Positions 38,267-49,086 of a stretch of 64,000 bases of DNA are shown here, piece after piece. The translations under genes were made by a program, and so were the position numbers. Every line of letters starts with the position of its first letter. Positions within the stretch are counted from its first letter, which is position 1. The DNA is from Thalassotalea piscium (lineage in GTDB: Bacteria; Pseudomonadota; Gammaproteobacteria; Enterobacterales; Alteromonadaceae), in the NCBI RefSeq assembly GCF_030295935.1, contig NZ_AP027362.1:3839982-3903981 (forward strand). Direction: 5' to 3'. The notes under the pieces are model-generated. The model was not told the DNA's origin, did no database searches, and saw only the letters and a program-made list of their open reading frames with translations.

Positions 38267-38275
38267 CGAAGATCT

Positions 38276-38347
38276 ACTTTCCAACTTTGTTTGTCACTTT
38301 CCATCCTTGTTTATAACTTTCCAACTTAGTTTGTATGTGACATCAAC
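38276..38347. repeat. Tn7-like right end: packed TnsB-type sites and target duplication
   Basis: Three sites in the minus orientation repeat at a 20-bp period: 38276-38294, 38296-38314 and 38316-38334, each matching ACAAAC(T/A)AAGTTGGAAAGT with few changes. The terminal TGTCACATAC (inverted) ends at 38342, followed by the duplication TCAAC at 38343-38347. Close packing is the Tn7 right-end pattern. Confidence 0.92.
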
Positions 38348-38405
38348 ATTAGTTAACGAAAAGCTACCTTACTCAACGGTGACTGATTTGGCTAAGTTTC
38401 TTGGC
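38343..38405 (-). other. attTn7 target region at the glmS 3' end
   Basis: The last codons of glmS ([11 protein letters not shown]) and the 26 bp after the stop at 38369. In Tn7, TnsD binds inside the glmS 3' coding end and insertion occurs about 25 bp beyond the stop; here TCAAC lies 22-26 nt beyond it. Confidence 0.85.
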
Positions 38406-40201
38406 TGATCAACGTCTGTGCCCTTAATAATGGCAACATAATATGAAAGTAGCTGTAACGGTAAAGTATACACAATCGGGGCTATTATATCGTCACAGTG
38501 CGGTACGTTAATTACTGTCATGGTGTCATCACTTTCGAATTTAGCGTCTGTATCAGCAAATACGTACATTAAACCACCTCGGGCGCGTACTTCTTCAACG
38601 TTTGATTTAAGTTTTTCAATCAAGTCGTTTTGTGGTGCAACTACAATAACCGGCATTTCAGCATCGATTAACGCTAACGGGCCATGCTTTAATTCGCCTG
38701 CAGCATAAGCCTCAGCGTGAATGTATGATATTTCTTTTAGCTTTAAAGCACCTTCCATTGCTATTGGGTACTGATCGCCTCGACCCAAAAATAATGCATG
38801 GTTTTTATCAGCAAAGTCTTCCGCTAAGTCTTCAATAGAGTCAGCTAAGGCTAGCACTTCATCAAGTTTATTTGGCAGCATCATTAATGATTGGGCGATG
38901 TCTTGCTGCATTTGCTCAGTCATTCCATGATGTTGGCCAATCGCTAGTGTCATCATGAGTAAACCAACAAGCTGTGTGGTAAATGCTTTAGTTGATGCTA
39001 CACCTATTTCTACACCTGCTTTGGTCATAAATGCCAAGTCTGATTCACGTACTAGTGATGAGCCTTGTACGTTACAAATGGTTAAGCTAGCACGATAACC
39101 TAAGTCTTTAGCTAAACGTAATGCTGCTAGGGTATCAGCAGTTTCACCTGATTGAGAAATAGTGACAATAAGCGCATTTTTTGGCACATGAGATTTGCGA
39201 TACCTAAACTCGCTCGCTATTTCAATATTACATGAAACACCAGCCATAGCCTCTAACCAATAACGCGCAACCATGCCTGAATGATAACTGGTACCGCAGG
39301 CAATAATTTGTACATGTTCAATTTCTTTAAAAATATCGTCGGCACCTTCGCCAAAGCTATTATTATCTAACTTACCACCAACTAAGCGTCCTTCTAATGT
39401 ATTGCGAATTGCAGTAGGTTGCTCATACGTTTCTTTTAACATGTAGTGACGGTATTCACCTTTATCACCACTGTCTTGGCTAATGTCGTGCTCTTTAGCT
39501 TCACGCGTTACTGCTTCACCATTTTCGGCAAATACATTAACGTCATAGCGAGTAACTTCTGCCACATCGCCTTCTTCAAGAAAAGCAAACTTACGAGTAA
39601 CGGGTAATAACGCCATCATGTCTGAGGCAATAAAGTTCTCACCTAAACCATAGCCAATTACCAAAGGACTGCCTGAACGTGCAACAACAAGACGAGTATT
39701 ATCATTGCTGTCCATTACAACTGTGCCATACGCGCCATCTAGCTGTTTAACTGTCGCTTGTACTGCAGCAACCAAAGTAGCGGCTGTTTTTAATTCATGG
39801 TGTACTAAATGCGCAATGACTTCAGTGTCTGTTTCAGAAGAAAAGTGATAGCCCAATGCTTGTAGTTTTTCTTTCAGATCTTGGTGGTTTTCAATAATGC
39901 CGTTATGTACAACAGCAATATTCTCACTCGATACATGAGGGTGAGCATTAATTTCACTTGGTGCGCCATGAGTTGCCCAGCGTGTATGCGCTATGCCGGT
40001 ACCGCCAGATAATGGTTCATTTTTAAGTGCATCAGCTAATTCTTGTACTTTACCTAATCGGCGCGCGCGTTGTAGTGTTTTGTTATTATTTATTATTGCA
40101 ACGCCAGCAGAGTCATAGCCGCGATATTCTAATCGCTTTAAGCCTTCTACTAATATATCTGCTACATCACGCTGTGCTACAGCGCCTACAATTCCACACA
40201 T
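38369..40201 (-). CDS. glmS: Glucosamine-6-phosphate synthase (isomerizing)
   Basis: 610 residues from the ATG at 40201. This start puts Cys2 (MCGIVGAV) at the N-terminus, as catalysis needs; the longer frame to 40246 is not coding. Domains: class II glutamine amidotransferase (about 1-235, with [13 protein letters not shown] [11 protein letters not shown] and NGIIEN), then two SIS sugar-isomerase domains (about 290-600, with GTSYHSG and SQSGETADT). It makes glucosamine-6-phosphate from fructose-6-P and glutamine, the first step to UDP-GlcNAc. Its 3' end is the TnsD target. The DeoR-family gene lies upstream on the same strand. Confidence 0.97.
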   Translation of the reverse strand: MCGIVGAVAQRDVADILVEGLKRLEYRGYDSAGVAIINNNKTLQRARRLGKVQELADALKNEPLSGGTGIAHTRWATHGAPSEINAHPHVSSENIAVVHNGIIENHQDLKEKLQALGYHFSSETDTEVIAHLVHHELKTAATLVAAVQATVKQLDGAYGTVVMDSNDNTRLVVARSGSPLVIGYGLGENFIASDMMALLPVTRKFAFLEEGDVAEVTRYDVNVFAENGEAVTREAKEHDISQDSGDKGEYRHYMLKETYEQPTAIRNTLEGRLVGGKLDNNSFGEGADDIFKEIEHVQIIACGTSYHSGMVARYWLEAMAGVSCNIEIASEFRYRKSHVPKNALIVTISQSGETADTLAALRLAKDLGYRASLTICNVQGSSLVRESDLAFMTKAGVEIGVASTKAFTTQLVGLLMMTLAIGQHHGMTEQMQQDIAQSLMMLPNKLDEVLALADSIEDLAEDFADKNHALFLGRGDQYPIAMEGALKLKEISYIHAEAYAAGELKHGPLALIDAEMPVIVVAPQNDLIEKLKSNVEEVRARGGLMYVFADTDAKFESDDTMTVINVPHCDDIIAPIVYTLPLQLLSYYVAIIKGTDVDQPRNLAKSVTVE

Positions 40202-40235
40202 TTTTGTAATCCTTATTAATTGGGGTGTTGTTACT

Positions 40236-40997
40236 CTATTTAGCACAAACTAAATTAACGCCCTGCGCTATTAGCTTTTCTTTTATTTCTAATGAAAGGT
40301 CGTCATCTGTTATTAAAGTATGAACTTGTGTCCATGGTATTTCTAAATTAGGGATTTTTCGGTTAAACTTTTCTGACTCAATCATTACAATAACTTCTCT
40401 TGATACCGCAGCCATTACTTGGCTAAGCCCTAGAAGCTCGTTGAATGTTGTAGTACCACGTTCTATATCTATGCCATCAGCACCAATAAATAATTGATCA
40501 AAATCATAAGAGCGCAATACACTTTCTGCAACTTTTCCTTGAAATGATTCGGAATGAGGATCCCACGTTCCACCGGTCATCAATAATGTGGGTTCATCTT
40601 CCAATGCATGAATATCAGACGCAATGGCTAATGAGTTAGTCATTACTACTAAGCCATCTTTCTTACCAAGTTCTTTTACTAATGCCGAAGTAGTACTGCC
40701 ACTGTCTATAATAATACGGTTATGATCTCTAATTAAACTTGCCGCTTTTTTTGCAATAGCAACCTTTCGTTTCGAAACCTTTTCATTTTTAGGCTCTATC
40801 AGTTCAGTTGGTAATGAAACTGCACCACCGTATCGTCTTAACAGTAAACCACTGTTTTCTAACGCGGCTAAATCTTTTCTTATTGTTACTTCAGATGTTT
40901 CAAACTTTTTCGCTAACTGGTCAACACTTACTTCACCATGTTGGTTCAGGTCAGTAATGATAATATGGCGGCGTTGTTTAGTGTTTCTTTTAGACAT
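40236..40997 (-). CDS. DeoR-family transcriptional regulator next to glmS
   Basis: 253 residues. N-terminal DeoR HTH ([47 protein letters not shown]) and C-terminal sugar-phosphate-binding DeoRC domain ([33 protein letters not shown]). It ends 34 bp before the glmS ATG on the same strand. By position it probably controls amino-sugar synthesis in response to a phosphorylated sugar; this is inferred. Confidence 0.9.
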   Translation of the reverse strand: MSKRNTKQRRHIIITDLNQHGEVSVDQLAKKFETSEVTIRKDLAALENSGLLLRRYGGAVSLPTELIEPKNEKVSKRKVAIAKKAASLIRDHNRIIIDSGSTTSALVKELGKKDGLVVMTNSLAIASDIHALEDEPTLLMTGGTWDPHSESFQGKVAESVLRSYDFDQLFIGADGIDIERGTTTFNELLGLSQVMAAVSREVIVMIESEKFNRKIPNLEIPWTQVHTLITDDDLSLEIKEKLIAQGVNLVCAK

Positions 40998-41139
40998 ACC
41001 TTTCGATTGACCACTTTAAATTTCAAAACGAAAGATATTATAGGTTTTCTGCTAATTTAATCAATAATTTATTTCTTATGCTTTTTAATTTTTATTAACT
41101 ATATTTATTTTAATAACAGTATATTTAAAGGGTTAAAAA

Positions 41140-42802
41140 ATGAATTTAAATAGTATAAGGGTAAGATATACTGCCGCCTTTAGTATAATCGCCTTGTTTT
41201 TTATTGTGCTTGTATTAATGAACTTTAATTTAATTAATAAAACTCAGCACGGCATGAACTTGTTTGGTAAAACGTTCAACCCTGGTATTTCTGCAATATT
41301 AAATGCCGACAGAGACTTATATCAAGCCAGAGTTGCTGAGTTGCAGGCTATTTCAAACGAAAGCAATTCTGAGCAAGTAAACCATTATATTGTTGAATTT
41401 AAAGACAATGTTCAACAAGGAAAAATTGAACAAGCTAAACAACTAAGTAATGGTGATTCAAATAAGTTATTTGAAGCGCTTAGAGGTTTTTACAATTTAG
41501 CTGGTGAACTTGCCGATAAAAAAAGTGCTGCTGTACATGAAGAAACATTAACCTCAGTCAACCGCGGTCAATTTATATTAACCATAGTAAGTATAATACC
41601 AATCTCACTAACTATGTGATCATTTCTACTGGCTAAAACAGTCAACTACTGCGTTATTTACTTTATAATTAGAACAACTAGTTATGAAAATAAATGCCTT
41701 GTATTTAACTGTTTTCACTGCGTATAAAATAGATCACTTAATTAATGAAATTGGTATAATTGTTATTTTATTAACGGTTTCTTTAGGTATTTTTGCACCA
41801 AAGGCAATGGCTGATGCATTAGATAATTTAACAAAACAGCTAAACGCATTAAACACTAGTGATGGTGATCTTACCAAACGCATTAATAGCACTAGAAAAG
41901 ATGAAATAGGGGACGTTGCAAATAGCTTTGATAACTTTATTGATGGATTAGCAGAGTTAATACAATCAATTATTATACAAACTAATGCTGTTATCGAAGG
42001 TGTAAACAAGCTTAATGATGGTGCTCACCAAATTGAAGGCACTAGCTTGAAACAAACTGACTCTGTTGATGCCATAGTAACGGCCATTAATGAGATGTCT
42101 TACGCTATTAAAGAAGTCGCTCAAAACGCTAATTTAACTGCAGAAGAAGTAAATAAAGTTAATTTACTAACCGCAGATGGCACTCAAATAACGGGTGAAG
42201 CAGTTAAAGAAATTCAAGGGCTTTCTGATACAGTAAAGAACGCAACTGATGTTATTTTAAAGCTTTCAGAAAACTCTTCTGATATTGCTTCGGTACTTGA
42301 TGTTATACGAAGTATTGCTGAGCAAACAAATTTATTAGCATTAAACGCTGCAATAGAAGCCGCTAGGGCTGGAGAACAAGGTAGAGGCTTTGCAGTTGTT
42401 GCTGATGAAGTAAGAACATTAGCGGCACGTACTCAACAGTCGACTCAAGATATACAAGTAATGATTGAAACCCTACAAAAAGGCGTAAAAGAAGCGGTTA
42501 CGGCGATTAATTTGGGTAATGAAGCTACTAAAACAAGTGTTGATTTATCTGAAAGAACTCTTGATGCCTTTGCTAAAATCTCTACTGCTTCACAAAATGT
42601 AATTGAAGCATCATCTCAAACAGCCACAGCAACAGAAGAACAAAGCCAAGTTGCGGAGGATGTGAGTAAAAACATTACTGAGCTTTCAGATCAAACCTCA
42701 AGTAACTATCAAGTGGCAAAAAATAACGGCTCTGATGCAAGCACTATTTTAGGGTTAGCTCAAGAACTAAACAGCTCTGTCAGTCGGTTTAAATTAGGTT
42801 AA
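41140..42802 (+). pseudogene. Methyl-accepting chemotaxis protein split by a 160-bp element
   Basis: The 5' part (41140-41596) encodes a first membrane helix, a periplasmic helical sensor (KTQHGMNLFGKTFNPG...) and the start of the second membrane helix (FILTIVSI). The frame resumes after the insertion as [13 protein letters not shown], then HAMP and a full signalling domain with the hairpin tip [37 protein letters not shown], ending SVSRFKLG. Removing the insert plus one TAA copy restores VSIIVILL in frame. The MCP should be inactive; an internal ATG at 41684 could give a fragment without the sensor. Confidence 0.92.
41597..41756. repeat. 160-bp MITE inserted in the chemotaxis receptor gene
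   Basis: Ends TACCAATCTCACTAACTATG and, inverted, TACCAATTTCATTAATTAAG; 3-bp duplication TAA at 41594-41596 and 41757-41759. No transposase. A second 160-bp copy at 46856-47015 is nearly identical. 3-bp TNA duplications are made by some IS5-family enzymes, a possible source of transposase. Confidence 0.88.
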
Positions 42803-43064
42803 CCTGAACTCGGGATAGTGGATGTACACCTAAAGCATATAAAAGTCATACTTTGCAATATTGTAGATTATTTCTTCCTTAGTACTAAGTGCAAGTTTAC
42901 TACCAATGCTATAAGTTTTGTCTGCCAAATAGCCGTCTATTAGTAGCAAATTAACGTTTTTTTAGTTCCAGACAAAAACCAAGTACCTACGTCCATACAG
43001 GCAACACAGATACGCATAAAAATCGTAGCTTTGGTGTACTTAGCTTATGCCGAATTCAGGTTAA
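42799..43064. repeat. 266-bp inverted-repeat element abutting the MCP stop codon
   Basis: Terminal repeats of 32 bp match at 25 positions: TTAACCTGAACTCGGGATAG... ending GTACACC on the left, and TTAACCTGAATTCGGCATAA... ending GTACACC inverted on the right. The element's first bases form the MCP stop codon. No ORF inside. Related end sequences occur at about 59623-59822. This element fills most of the gap between MCP and the next gene. Confidence 0.65.
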
Positions 43065-43117
43065 TACTTTACTTAAAGGGTTGGGGCAACATTAACACCC
43101 CAAGCCTATTTAAATGG

Positions 43118-44260
43118 CTATGTAATTAGGTGAGGGTATTCACTCATTCTATTTTGGAATGTTAAAATTTCTTTTTTTAACACATGCCCTTGTTCAATAT
43201 TAATAGCCCGACGAATTGTTTCATTTTTTTGCCAAGAATCATGCCCTGCAGCAACAGAAGGTAAATGTGATAACAGTGCAGCAGATATTGAACGTGATGC
43301 ACTTTCCCATAAATAACTAGGTGTATGATCTACAGCGTAGTAATCAATGCTTTCAACCCTAAACATTGGTGCTTTAAATGTTGTTGGCTTAGCAAAAAAG
43401 AACCCCATACCTTCATCGCAACTAACATCTATGATTAAACTGTCTGGTCTAAGACAATTTTTTTCCGCTTCTGTCACAAAGTTAACTGGGTAATTAGTGT
43501 CTTGGTATATGCCATTTACAATAATACCTGACTCGCTGATAAGCTCAGATAGTGGTCGCTCTTTTCCATCATGCTCAACTATTATCATCCTTGCTTCATT
43601 TTTTCTCCCTGCTCTAAGCGTTACATAATGACAATCAAGCACCTCTTCTCTTACTTCGTAATCAGGTCGTTGAATACAAATAGTAATATCTCTAAATCCG
43701 TGCGCTTTTAACGCATAAATTGCGCCTCGGCTAACAGCGCCAAAACTAAAAATAAGTACTTTACGTTGGTTACCATAATGACCATCAATCCCTTTTAGTT
43801 GCAAAGCGTGCAACACGCCACAATAACCGGCCATTTCATTGTTTTTGTAAAAAGTATGTCGGCCTACTTGTCCTTGCGGACCCCAAACAAACATATCTTC
43901 AAATGCAATTATAGTTTGCTCACGATCTATCGCTGTTTGTGCTACTTGTTGCTGCTGAACACTATGTGGATAACCCCATAAAACCCCTTTATATTTAAGT
44001 TGTTCGAAGTCTGCTAATACGGGTTTGCACACTATTAAAATATCCATAGTTTCGAGCAATTCGTCTCTTGACGCTACTCCACCTATTATTTCTGATAGTT
44101 GTAAGTCTGACCAACCAAATGGTTCGCCATAGCCTAGTTCAAATGTTAACTGTTTTCGTATTTTCTCTGGTAGTCTTATTAAATGTTCAGGATGAATTGG
44201 AACGCGACGTTCATCTATTTTTTTAGATGTGCCGATAACTCCTAACCTTAGAGTGTCCAT
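43118..44260 (-). CDS. Alanine dehydrogenase/PNT-family oxidoreductase
   Basis: 380 residues. The N-terminal AlaDH_PNT_N domain (IGTSKKIDERRVPIHPEHL, FELGYGEPFGWSD) is followed by a Rossmann domain (KVLIFSFGAVSRGAIYALKAHG). The last position of the usual GxGxxG is altered to FGAVSRG. Family members include alanine dehydrogenase, saccharopine dehydrogenase and N5-(carboxyethyl)ornithine synthase; the IDERRVPIHP motif and SCDEGMGF suggest the last group, but the substrate is unproven. Monocistronic by spacing. Confidence 0.7.
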   Translation of the reverse strand: MDTLRLGVIGTSKKIDERRVPIHPEHLIRLPEKIRKQLTFELGYGEPFGWSDLQLSEIIGGVASRDELLETMDILIVCKPVLADFEQLKYKGVLWGYPHSVQQQQVAQTAIDREQTIIAFEDMFVWGPQGQVGRHTFYKNNEMAGYCGVLHALQLKGIDGHYGNQRKVLIFSFGAVSRGAIYALKAHGFRDITICIQRPDYEVREEVLDCHYVTLRAGRKNEARMIIVEHDGKERPLSELISESGIIVNGIYQDTNYPVNFVTEAEKNCLRPDSLIIDVSCDEGMGFFFAKPTTFKAPMFRVESIDYYAVDHTPSYLWESASRSISAALLSHLPSVAAGHDSWQKNETIRRAINIEQGHVLKKEILTFQNRMSEYPHLIT

Positions 44261-44501
44261 TGTTTTTCCTATTGCTTGCTTACGAAGAAGTTCAATGATT
44301 AATAATTCGGTTTACAAGCATGATCGACGTTCTTAAAAACGTTATTTTTAAGAAAATCTTGAAGGGGTGCTAATCCGAGAAGAGAAATTTGAATATTGTG
44401 CGGTCATCGTTTTGTAACGACGACTTGAACAGTTTAACACAAAACGATTATGATCGTTGAGAAAGCGGGCAGAGAATCTTGCTAGCCATAGTCCAAATAG
44501 G

Positions 44502-45266
44502 TTATCTAGTTGATTCTGAGATCAGAGGCCTAAATTTTATAAGTTGTTTGTATTCGGCTTTTTTTTCTATTATCTTTTGTGATTTTCTCAATTTTTCTAA
44601 TAAGTTTATATCAGAATTATTACTTAACGCGATATAGCCAGATTTTCTAGTTTCTTGAATAAAGTGATGCTTAACAAAGTCATCACTATTTAAACCTTTT
44701 TGTGCGTAATAGTTTATAAAGACTGCAGGAGTATCAAAAACAAAGTCTATTTTATTATTATTTAATAGTTTTATTGCTGTTTCAACACTTCCAACTAAGT
44801 AGAGGTTTTCTTCTTCACTAAAGCCCTTACGGATTAAATAGTTATACCCGCTAGACCCTCTAACTACAGCTGTAACTCTCTTCTTAGCAATTGTTAAAGT
44901 ATCTGCATAATCATATACGCTCGCTATTTTAGAAGTAAAAGAGTATACGGTATCGCTTACTTTAGTTATCCATTGAAACTTATTTTCTCGAGCTGGTGTT
45001 CTTATTATTGTCATTATCAGAGTATTAGGTCGAGTTAAGGCTGTTTTATATACCCTAGACCAAGGCATAAACTCTATTTCACCTTCTAACTCTGCTTCTT
45101 CTAGTAATAATTGGAGTATTTCAGCACTTGGCCCTTTAGCATGTCCTTCAAAAGGGTATTGTAAAAGTTTACGGTCATCTGCAACAATACGTAATGGATT
45201 TTGATACGCTTGCGCTTGACAAAAAATGCCAAGCACAATGATTACCCATTTAAAAAATATTACCAT
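44502..45266 (-). CDS. Periplasmic solute-binding protein of the SBP_bac_3 type
   Basis: 254 residues with a signal peptide (MVIFFKWVIIVLGIFCQAQA). The mature part has the amino-acid-binding fold (LRIVADDRKLLQYPFEG, IMTIIRTPARENKFQWI, GSVETAIKLLNNNKIDFVFDTP). No ABC permease is nearby, so it may be a stand-alone sensor-like protein. It starts 5 bp after the glmU stop, on the same strand, and may be read through from glmU. Confidence 0.75.
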   Translation of the reverse strand: MVIFFKWVIIVLGIFCQAQAYQNPLRIVADDRKLLQYPFEGHAKGPSAEILQLLLEEAELEGEIEFMPWSRVYKTALTRPNTLIMTIIRTPARENKFQWITKVSDTVYSFTSKIASVYDYADTLTIAKKRVTAVVRGSSGYNYLIRKGFSEEENLYLVGSVETAIKLLNNNKIDFVFDTPAVFINYYAQKGLNSDDFVKHHFIQETRKSGYIALSNNSDINLLEKLRKSQKIIEKKAEYKQLIKFRPLISESTR

Positions 45267-45271
45267 TTTGA

Positions 45272-46630
45272 TTAGTTCTTACTGGGGCGTTGCCAACCCG
45301 TTATATTTTTCTGTTTGCCCCGAGCTATTGCTAGTTCACTATTTTCAACATCTTTGGTAACTACAGAACCTGCACCAATAGTGGCAAAAGAACCAACAAA
45401 TAATGGCGCAACGAGTGAACTATTAGAACCAATAAAGGCGTTATCATCAATAATGGTTTGCGACTTATTAACGCCGTCATAGTTACAAGTAATAGTACCT
45501 GCGCCTATGTTTACATTTTTGCCAACCGTTGTATCACCAAGATAAGTTAAGTGGCCCGATTTGCTTCCTTCACCTAAGGTAGATTTTTTCATTTCAACAA
45601 AATTACCAATATGAGAATCTCGGTTCATAATACTGTCTGGACGAACTCTAGCAAAAGGCCCAACTGAGCATTCGTCACCAATTACTGCGCCTTCAATTAT
45701 TGAGTTAGGCTTTATTATAGTATTTTCACCAATTGTACAGTTTTTCAATATACAATTTGCACCTACATTAACGTTGTTTGCAAGTACTACTTCACCTTCA
45801 AATATACAGTTAATGTCAATTGATACTTCCTCACCAATTAGCATTTTGCCACGAATATCTATTCTATTTGGATCTCTAAGGCTTGCACCTGCTAGCATTA
45901 ATGCTTCAGCTTGCCTTAATTGAAAAGCACGTTCTAAAGCAGCTAATTGTAGCCTATTATTCGCACCTTCCACTTCAATTTCAGAATCAGGGTGCGCGGT
46001 AGCAATTGTTTTACCTTCGTTATGACAAGCAGCGATAATATCTGTTAAGTAATATTCACCTTGAGCGTTATCATTTGATAAATTTGCTAACCATTTTTTT
46101 AGATCCTTACCATTGGCTAATAATATCCCGGTATTTGCTTCTGATATTTTATGTTGCTCAGGTGTTGCATCTTTATGCTCTACAATACCCACTACTTGGC
46201 CATTATTTCTTACTATACGACCATAGCCGGTTGGATCGGTTAAATTAACCGTTAATAGTGACATGCCATCTGTTGGTTTGGCTGCTAACAAGCGTTCAAG
46301 TGTTGAAACTTGAGTTAGAGGTACATCACCATAAAGTACCAACACATCTTCGTCATCTTTAATAAATGGAGACGCCATGTCAACCGCATGGCCTGTGCCT
46401 AACTGCTCTTTTTGTTCAACAAAAGTTAAGTCGTCTCCATTAATTTCAGTTTTTAAAACATCTCCACCAAAGCCATATACCACATAGATATTCTCAGCAT
46501 TTAATACCCTCGCAGCATTAATCACATGGCTTACCATTGGTTTATCTGCAATAGGGTGAAGTACTTTAGGAAGTGATGAACGCATGCGAGTACCTTTACC
46601 CGCTGCAAGAATAACAACTGAAAGAGCCAT
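45272..46630 (-). CDS. glmU: Bifunctional UDP-GlcNAc pyrophosphorylase/GlcN-1-P acetyltransferase
   Basis: 452 residues, the normal family length. The N-terminal uridyltransferase domain (about 1-228) has [20 protein letters not shown]; the C-terminal left-handed beta-helix (about 250-450) has hexapeptide repeats and the catalytic region [19 protein letters not shown]. It acetylates GlcN-1-P with acetyl-CoA and makes UDP-GlcNAc for peptidoglycan and LPS. With glmS it gives two steps of the pathway in this window. It sits in the usual place after the atp operon. Confidence 0.97.
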   Translation of the reverse strand: MALSVVILAAGKGTRMRSSLPKVLHPIADKPMVSHVINAARVLNAENIYVVYGFGGDVLKTEINGDDLTFVEQKEQLGTGHAVDMASPFIKDDEDVLVLYGDVPLTQVSTLERLLAAKPTDGMSLLTVNLTDPTGYGRIVRNNGQVVGIVEHKDATPEQHKISEANTGILLANGKDLKKWLANLSNDNAQGEYYLTDIIAACHNEGKTIATAHPDSEIEVEGANNRLQLAALERAFQLRQAEALMLAGASLRDPNRIDIRGKMLIGEEVSIDINCIFEGEVVLANNVNVGANCILKNCTIGENTIIKPNSIIEGAVIGDECSVGPFARVRPDSIMNRDSHIGNFVEMKKSTLGEGSKSGHLTYLGDTTVGKNVNIGAGTITCNYDGVNKSQTIIDDNAFIGSNSSLVAPLFVGSFATIGAGSVVTKDVENSELAIARGKQKNITGWQRPSKN

Positions 46631-46653
46631 ATAAATTCCGTTAAATATAGTTA

Positions 46654-46852
46654 TACCAAGTTAATTAATGGTATTAATAGTTTGAACATTAAGAAGGGTA
46701 TTAATTTTTTGTAGGTTGGGCTTTAGCCCATCAATTACGCTAATTATCTAATCAGCTATTTGATAGCATAAATCCTAACCTACAATTAAATAAATGATGA
46801 AAATCAGCGGTGAACACCGATAGCATCTTAATATCCAACTGATTAATTGGTA
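46654..46852. repeat. TACCAA-ended element abutting MITE copy 2
   Basis: Ends TACCAAGTTAATTAAT and, inverted, TACCAATTAATCAGTTGG, with TTA at both edges (46651-46653 and 46853-46855). The right TTA is shared with the next element. It contains the TGTAGGTT repeat at 46710-46784. Boundaries are inferred from the end match. Confidence 0.5.
46710..46784. repeat. Short TGTAGGTT inverted-repeat element
   Basis: TGTAGGTTGGG at 46710-46720 and CCTAACCTACA at 46774-46784 frame 75 bp that also contain a small GGGCTTTAGCCC hairpin. Looks like a dispersed intergenic repeat; only one copy is present in this window. Confidence 0.5.
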
Positions 46853-46855
46853 TTA

Positions 46856-47015
46856 TACCAATCTCACTAATTATATGATCATTTCTACTGGTTAAAACAA
46901 TCAACTACTGCGTTACTTATTTTATAATTAGAGCAACTAGTTATGAAAATAAATGCCTTGTATTTGACTGTTTTCACTGCGTATAAAATAGATCACTTAT
47001 TTAATGAAACTGGTA
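46856..47015. repeat. 160-bp MITE, second copy
   Basis: Same length and nearly the same sequence as 41597-41756. Duplication TTA at 46853-46855 and 47016-47018. It lies between glmU and atpC, in an intergenic region (46631-47164) otherwise filled by other repeats and the atp terminator. Confidence 0.88.
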
Positions 47016-47090
47016 TTAGTTTAAGTGTATTAATATTATTGTAACCTTGAAGGTATTACTCGGCTAGTCTTTATACCAATTAAAGATATA

Positions 47091-47128
47091 AAAAAAGCGA
47101 CCATTATCAGCTGATAATGTCGCTTTTT
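47091..47128 (-). terminator. Terminator of the ATP synthase operon
   Basis: AAAAAGCGA-C-CATTATCAG and CTGATAATG-T-CGCTTTTT pair with one mismatch, giving a long stem with T-run on the minus strand. It lies 37 bp after the atpC stop. Confidence 0.9.
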
Positions 47129-47164
47129 AATCACTAAAACTTAAGTAAGTATTAGAATGGTCTG

Positions 47165-47584
47165 CTATTTTTTGCTTGTTGCTTGAATTACGCGTAATTG
47201 CGCCATTGCTCGTGCTAACTCTGCTGCAGCTTCAGCATAATCAAGATCATCGCTATGAGCATTCAATTTATCTTCAGCTCTTTTCTTAGCTTCTTCAGCT
47301 GCTTGTTCATCTAAATCGTCACCACGTACTGCTATATCTGCGAGTACAGTAACGTTGTTAGGTTGCACTTCTAGCATACCGCCAGAAAGGTAAATAACTT
47401 CTTCTTGTCCACCTTTCTTAACAATTCTAGCCATACCAGGTTTTAGTGAGGTCAGCAAAGGTGCATGACCAGGCATGATGCCTAACTCACCTTCGCTACC
47501 TGTGATCTGTAACGACTCGATAGTACCTGAGAATAAGCTTTCTTCAGCACTAACCACATTCAGATTTACAGAAAGTATTGCCAT
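47165..47584 (-). CDS. atpC: ATP synthase epsilon subunit
   Basis: 139 residues. N-terminal beta-sandwich ([37 protein letters not shown]) and C-terminal helical hairpin. It sits on the central stalk with gamma, couples rotation and inhibits ATP hydrolysis. Last gene of the atpIBEFHAGDC operon, 58 bp after atpD, with a terminator downstream. Confidence 0.97.
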   Translation of the reverse strand: MAILSVNLNVVSAEESLFSGTIESLQITGSEGELGIMPGHAPLLTSLKPGMARIVKKGGQEEVIYLSGGMLEVQPNNVTVLADIAVRGDDLDEQAAEEAKKRAEDKLNAHSDDLDYAEAAAELARAMAQLRVIQATSKK

Positions 47585-47642
47585 GTTGACCTCCTAGTAG
47601 GCAGTTAACATTACTTATTCAGTAAGTAACTGCCAGCCTTCA

Positions 47643-49052
<1,410 letters not shown>

Positions 49053-49086
49053 TTATTTACTAATAAAATAAACAAAGAACCTTTGC

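Larger units (their letters stand above)
18515..38342. mobile_element. Tn7-like transposon in attTn7 downstream of glmS
   Basis: 19,828 bp bounded by TGTCATC... on the left and TGTCACATAC... (inverted) on the right, flanked by the 5-bp duplication TCAAC at 18510-18514 and 38343-38347. Both ends carry repeated ACAAACTAAGTTGGAAAGT-type sites. It encodes TnsA, TnsB, TnsC and TnsD, and inserts 22-26 nt past the glmS stop codon (38369), as Tn7 does. The glmS-proximal end has closely packed sites, like the Tn7 right end. Cargo (defence genes) lies between tnsA and the right end. No tnsE is seen. TnsD is truncated by an IS and TnsC has degenerate ATPase motifs, so present mobility is doubtful. Confidence 0.95.

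Noticed and set aside
38276..38334. Regular 20-bp repeats looked like a small CRISPR array
   Set aside because: The repeats are contiguous, lack distinct spacers, match the left-end sites and sit at the transposon terminus; they are TnsB-type binding sites. No cas genes are present.
18515..38342. CRISPR-associated transposon (CAST)
   Set aside because: No Cas genes or CRISPR array; the single TnsD-like selector is near full length and the element is in the classical glmS site.
38369..40246. GlmS starting at 40246
   Set aside because: GlmS needs Cys as the residue after Met; only the start at 40201 gives MCGIVG.
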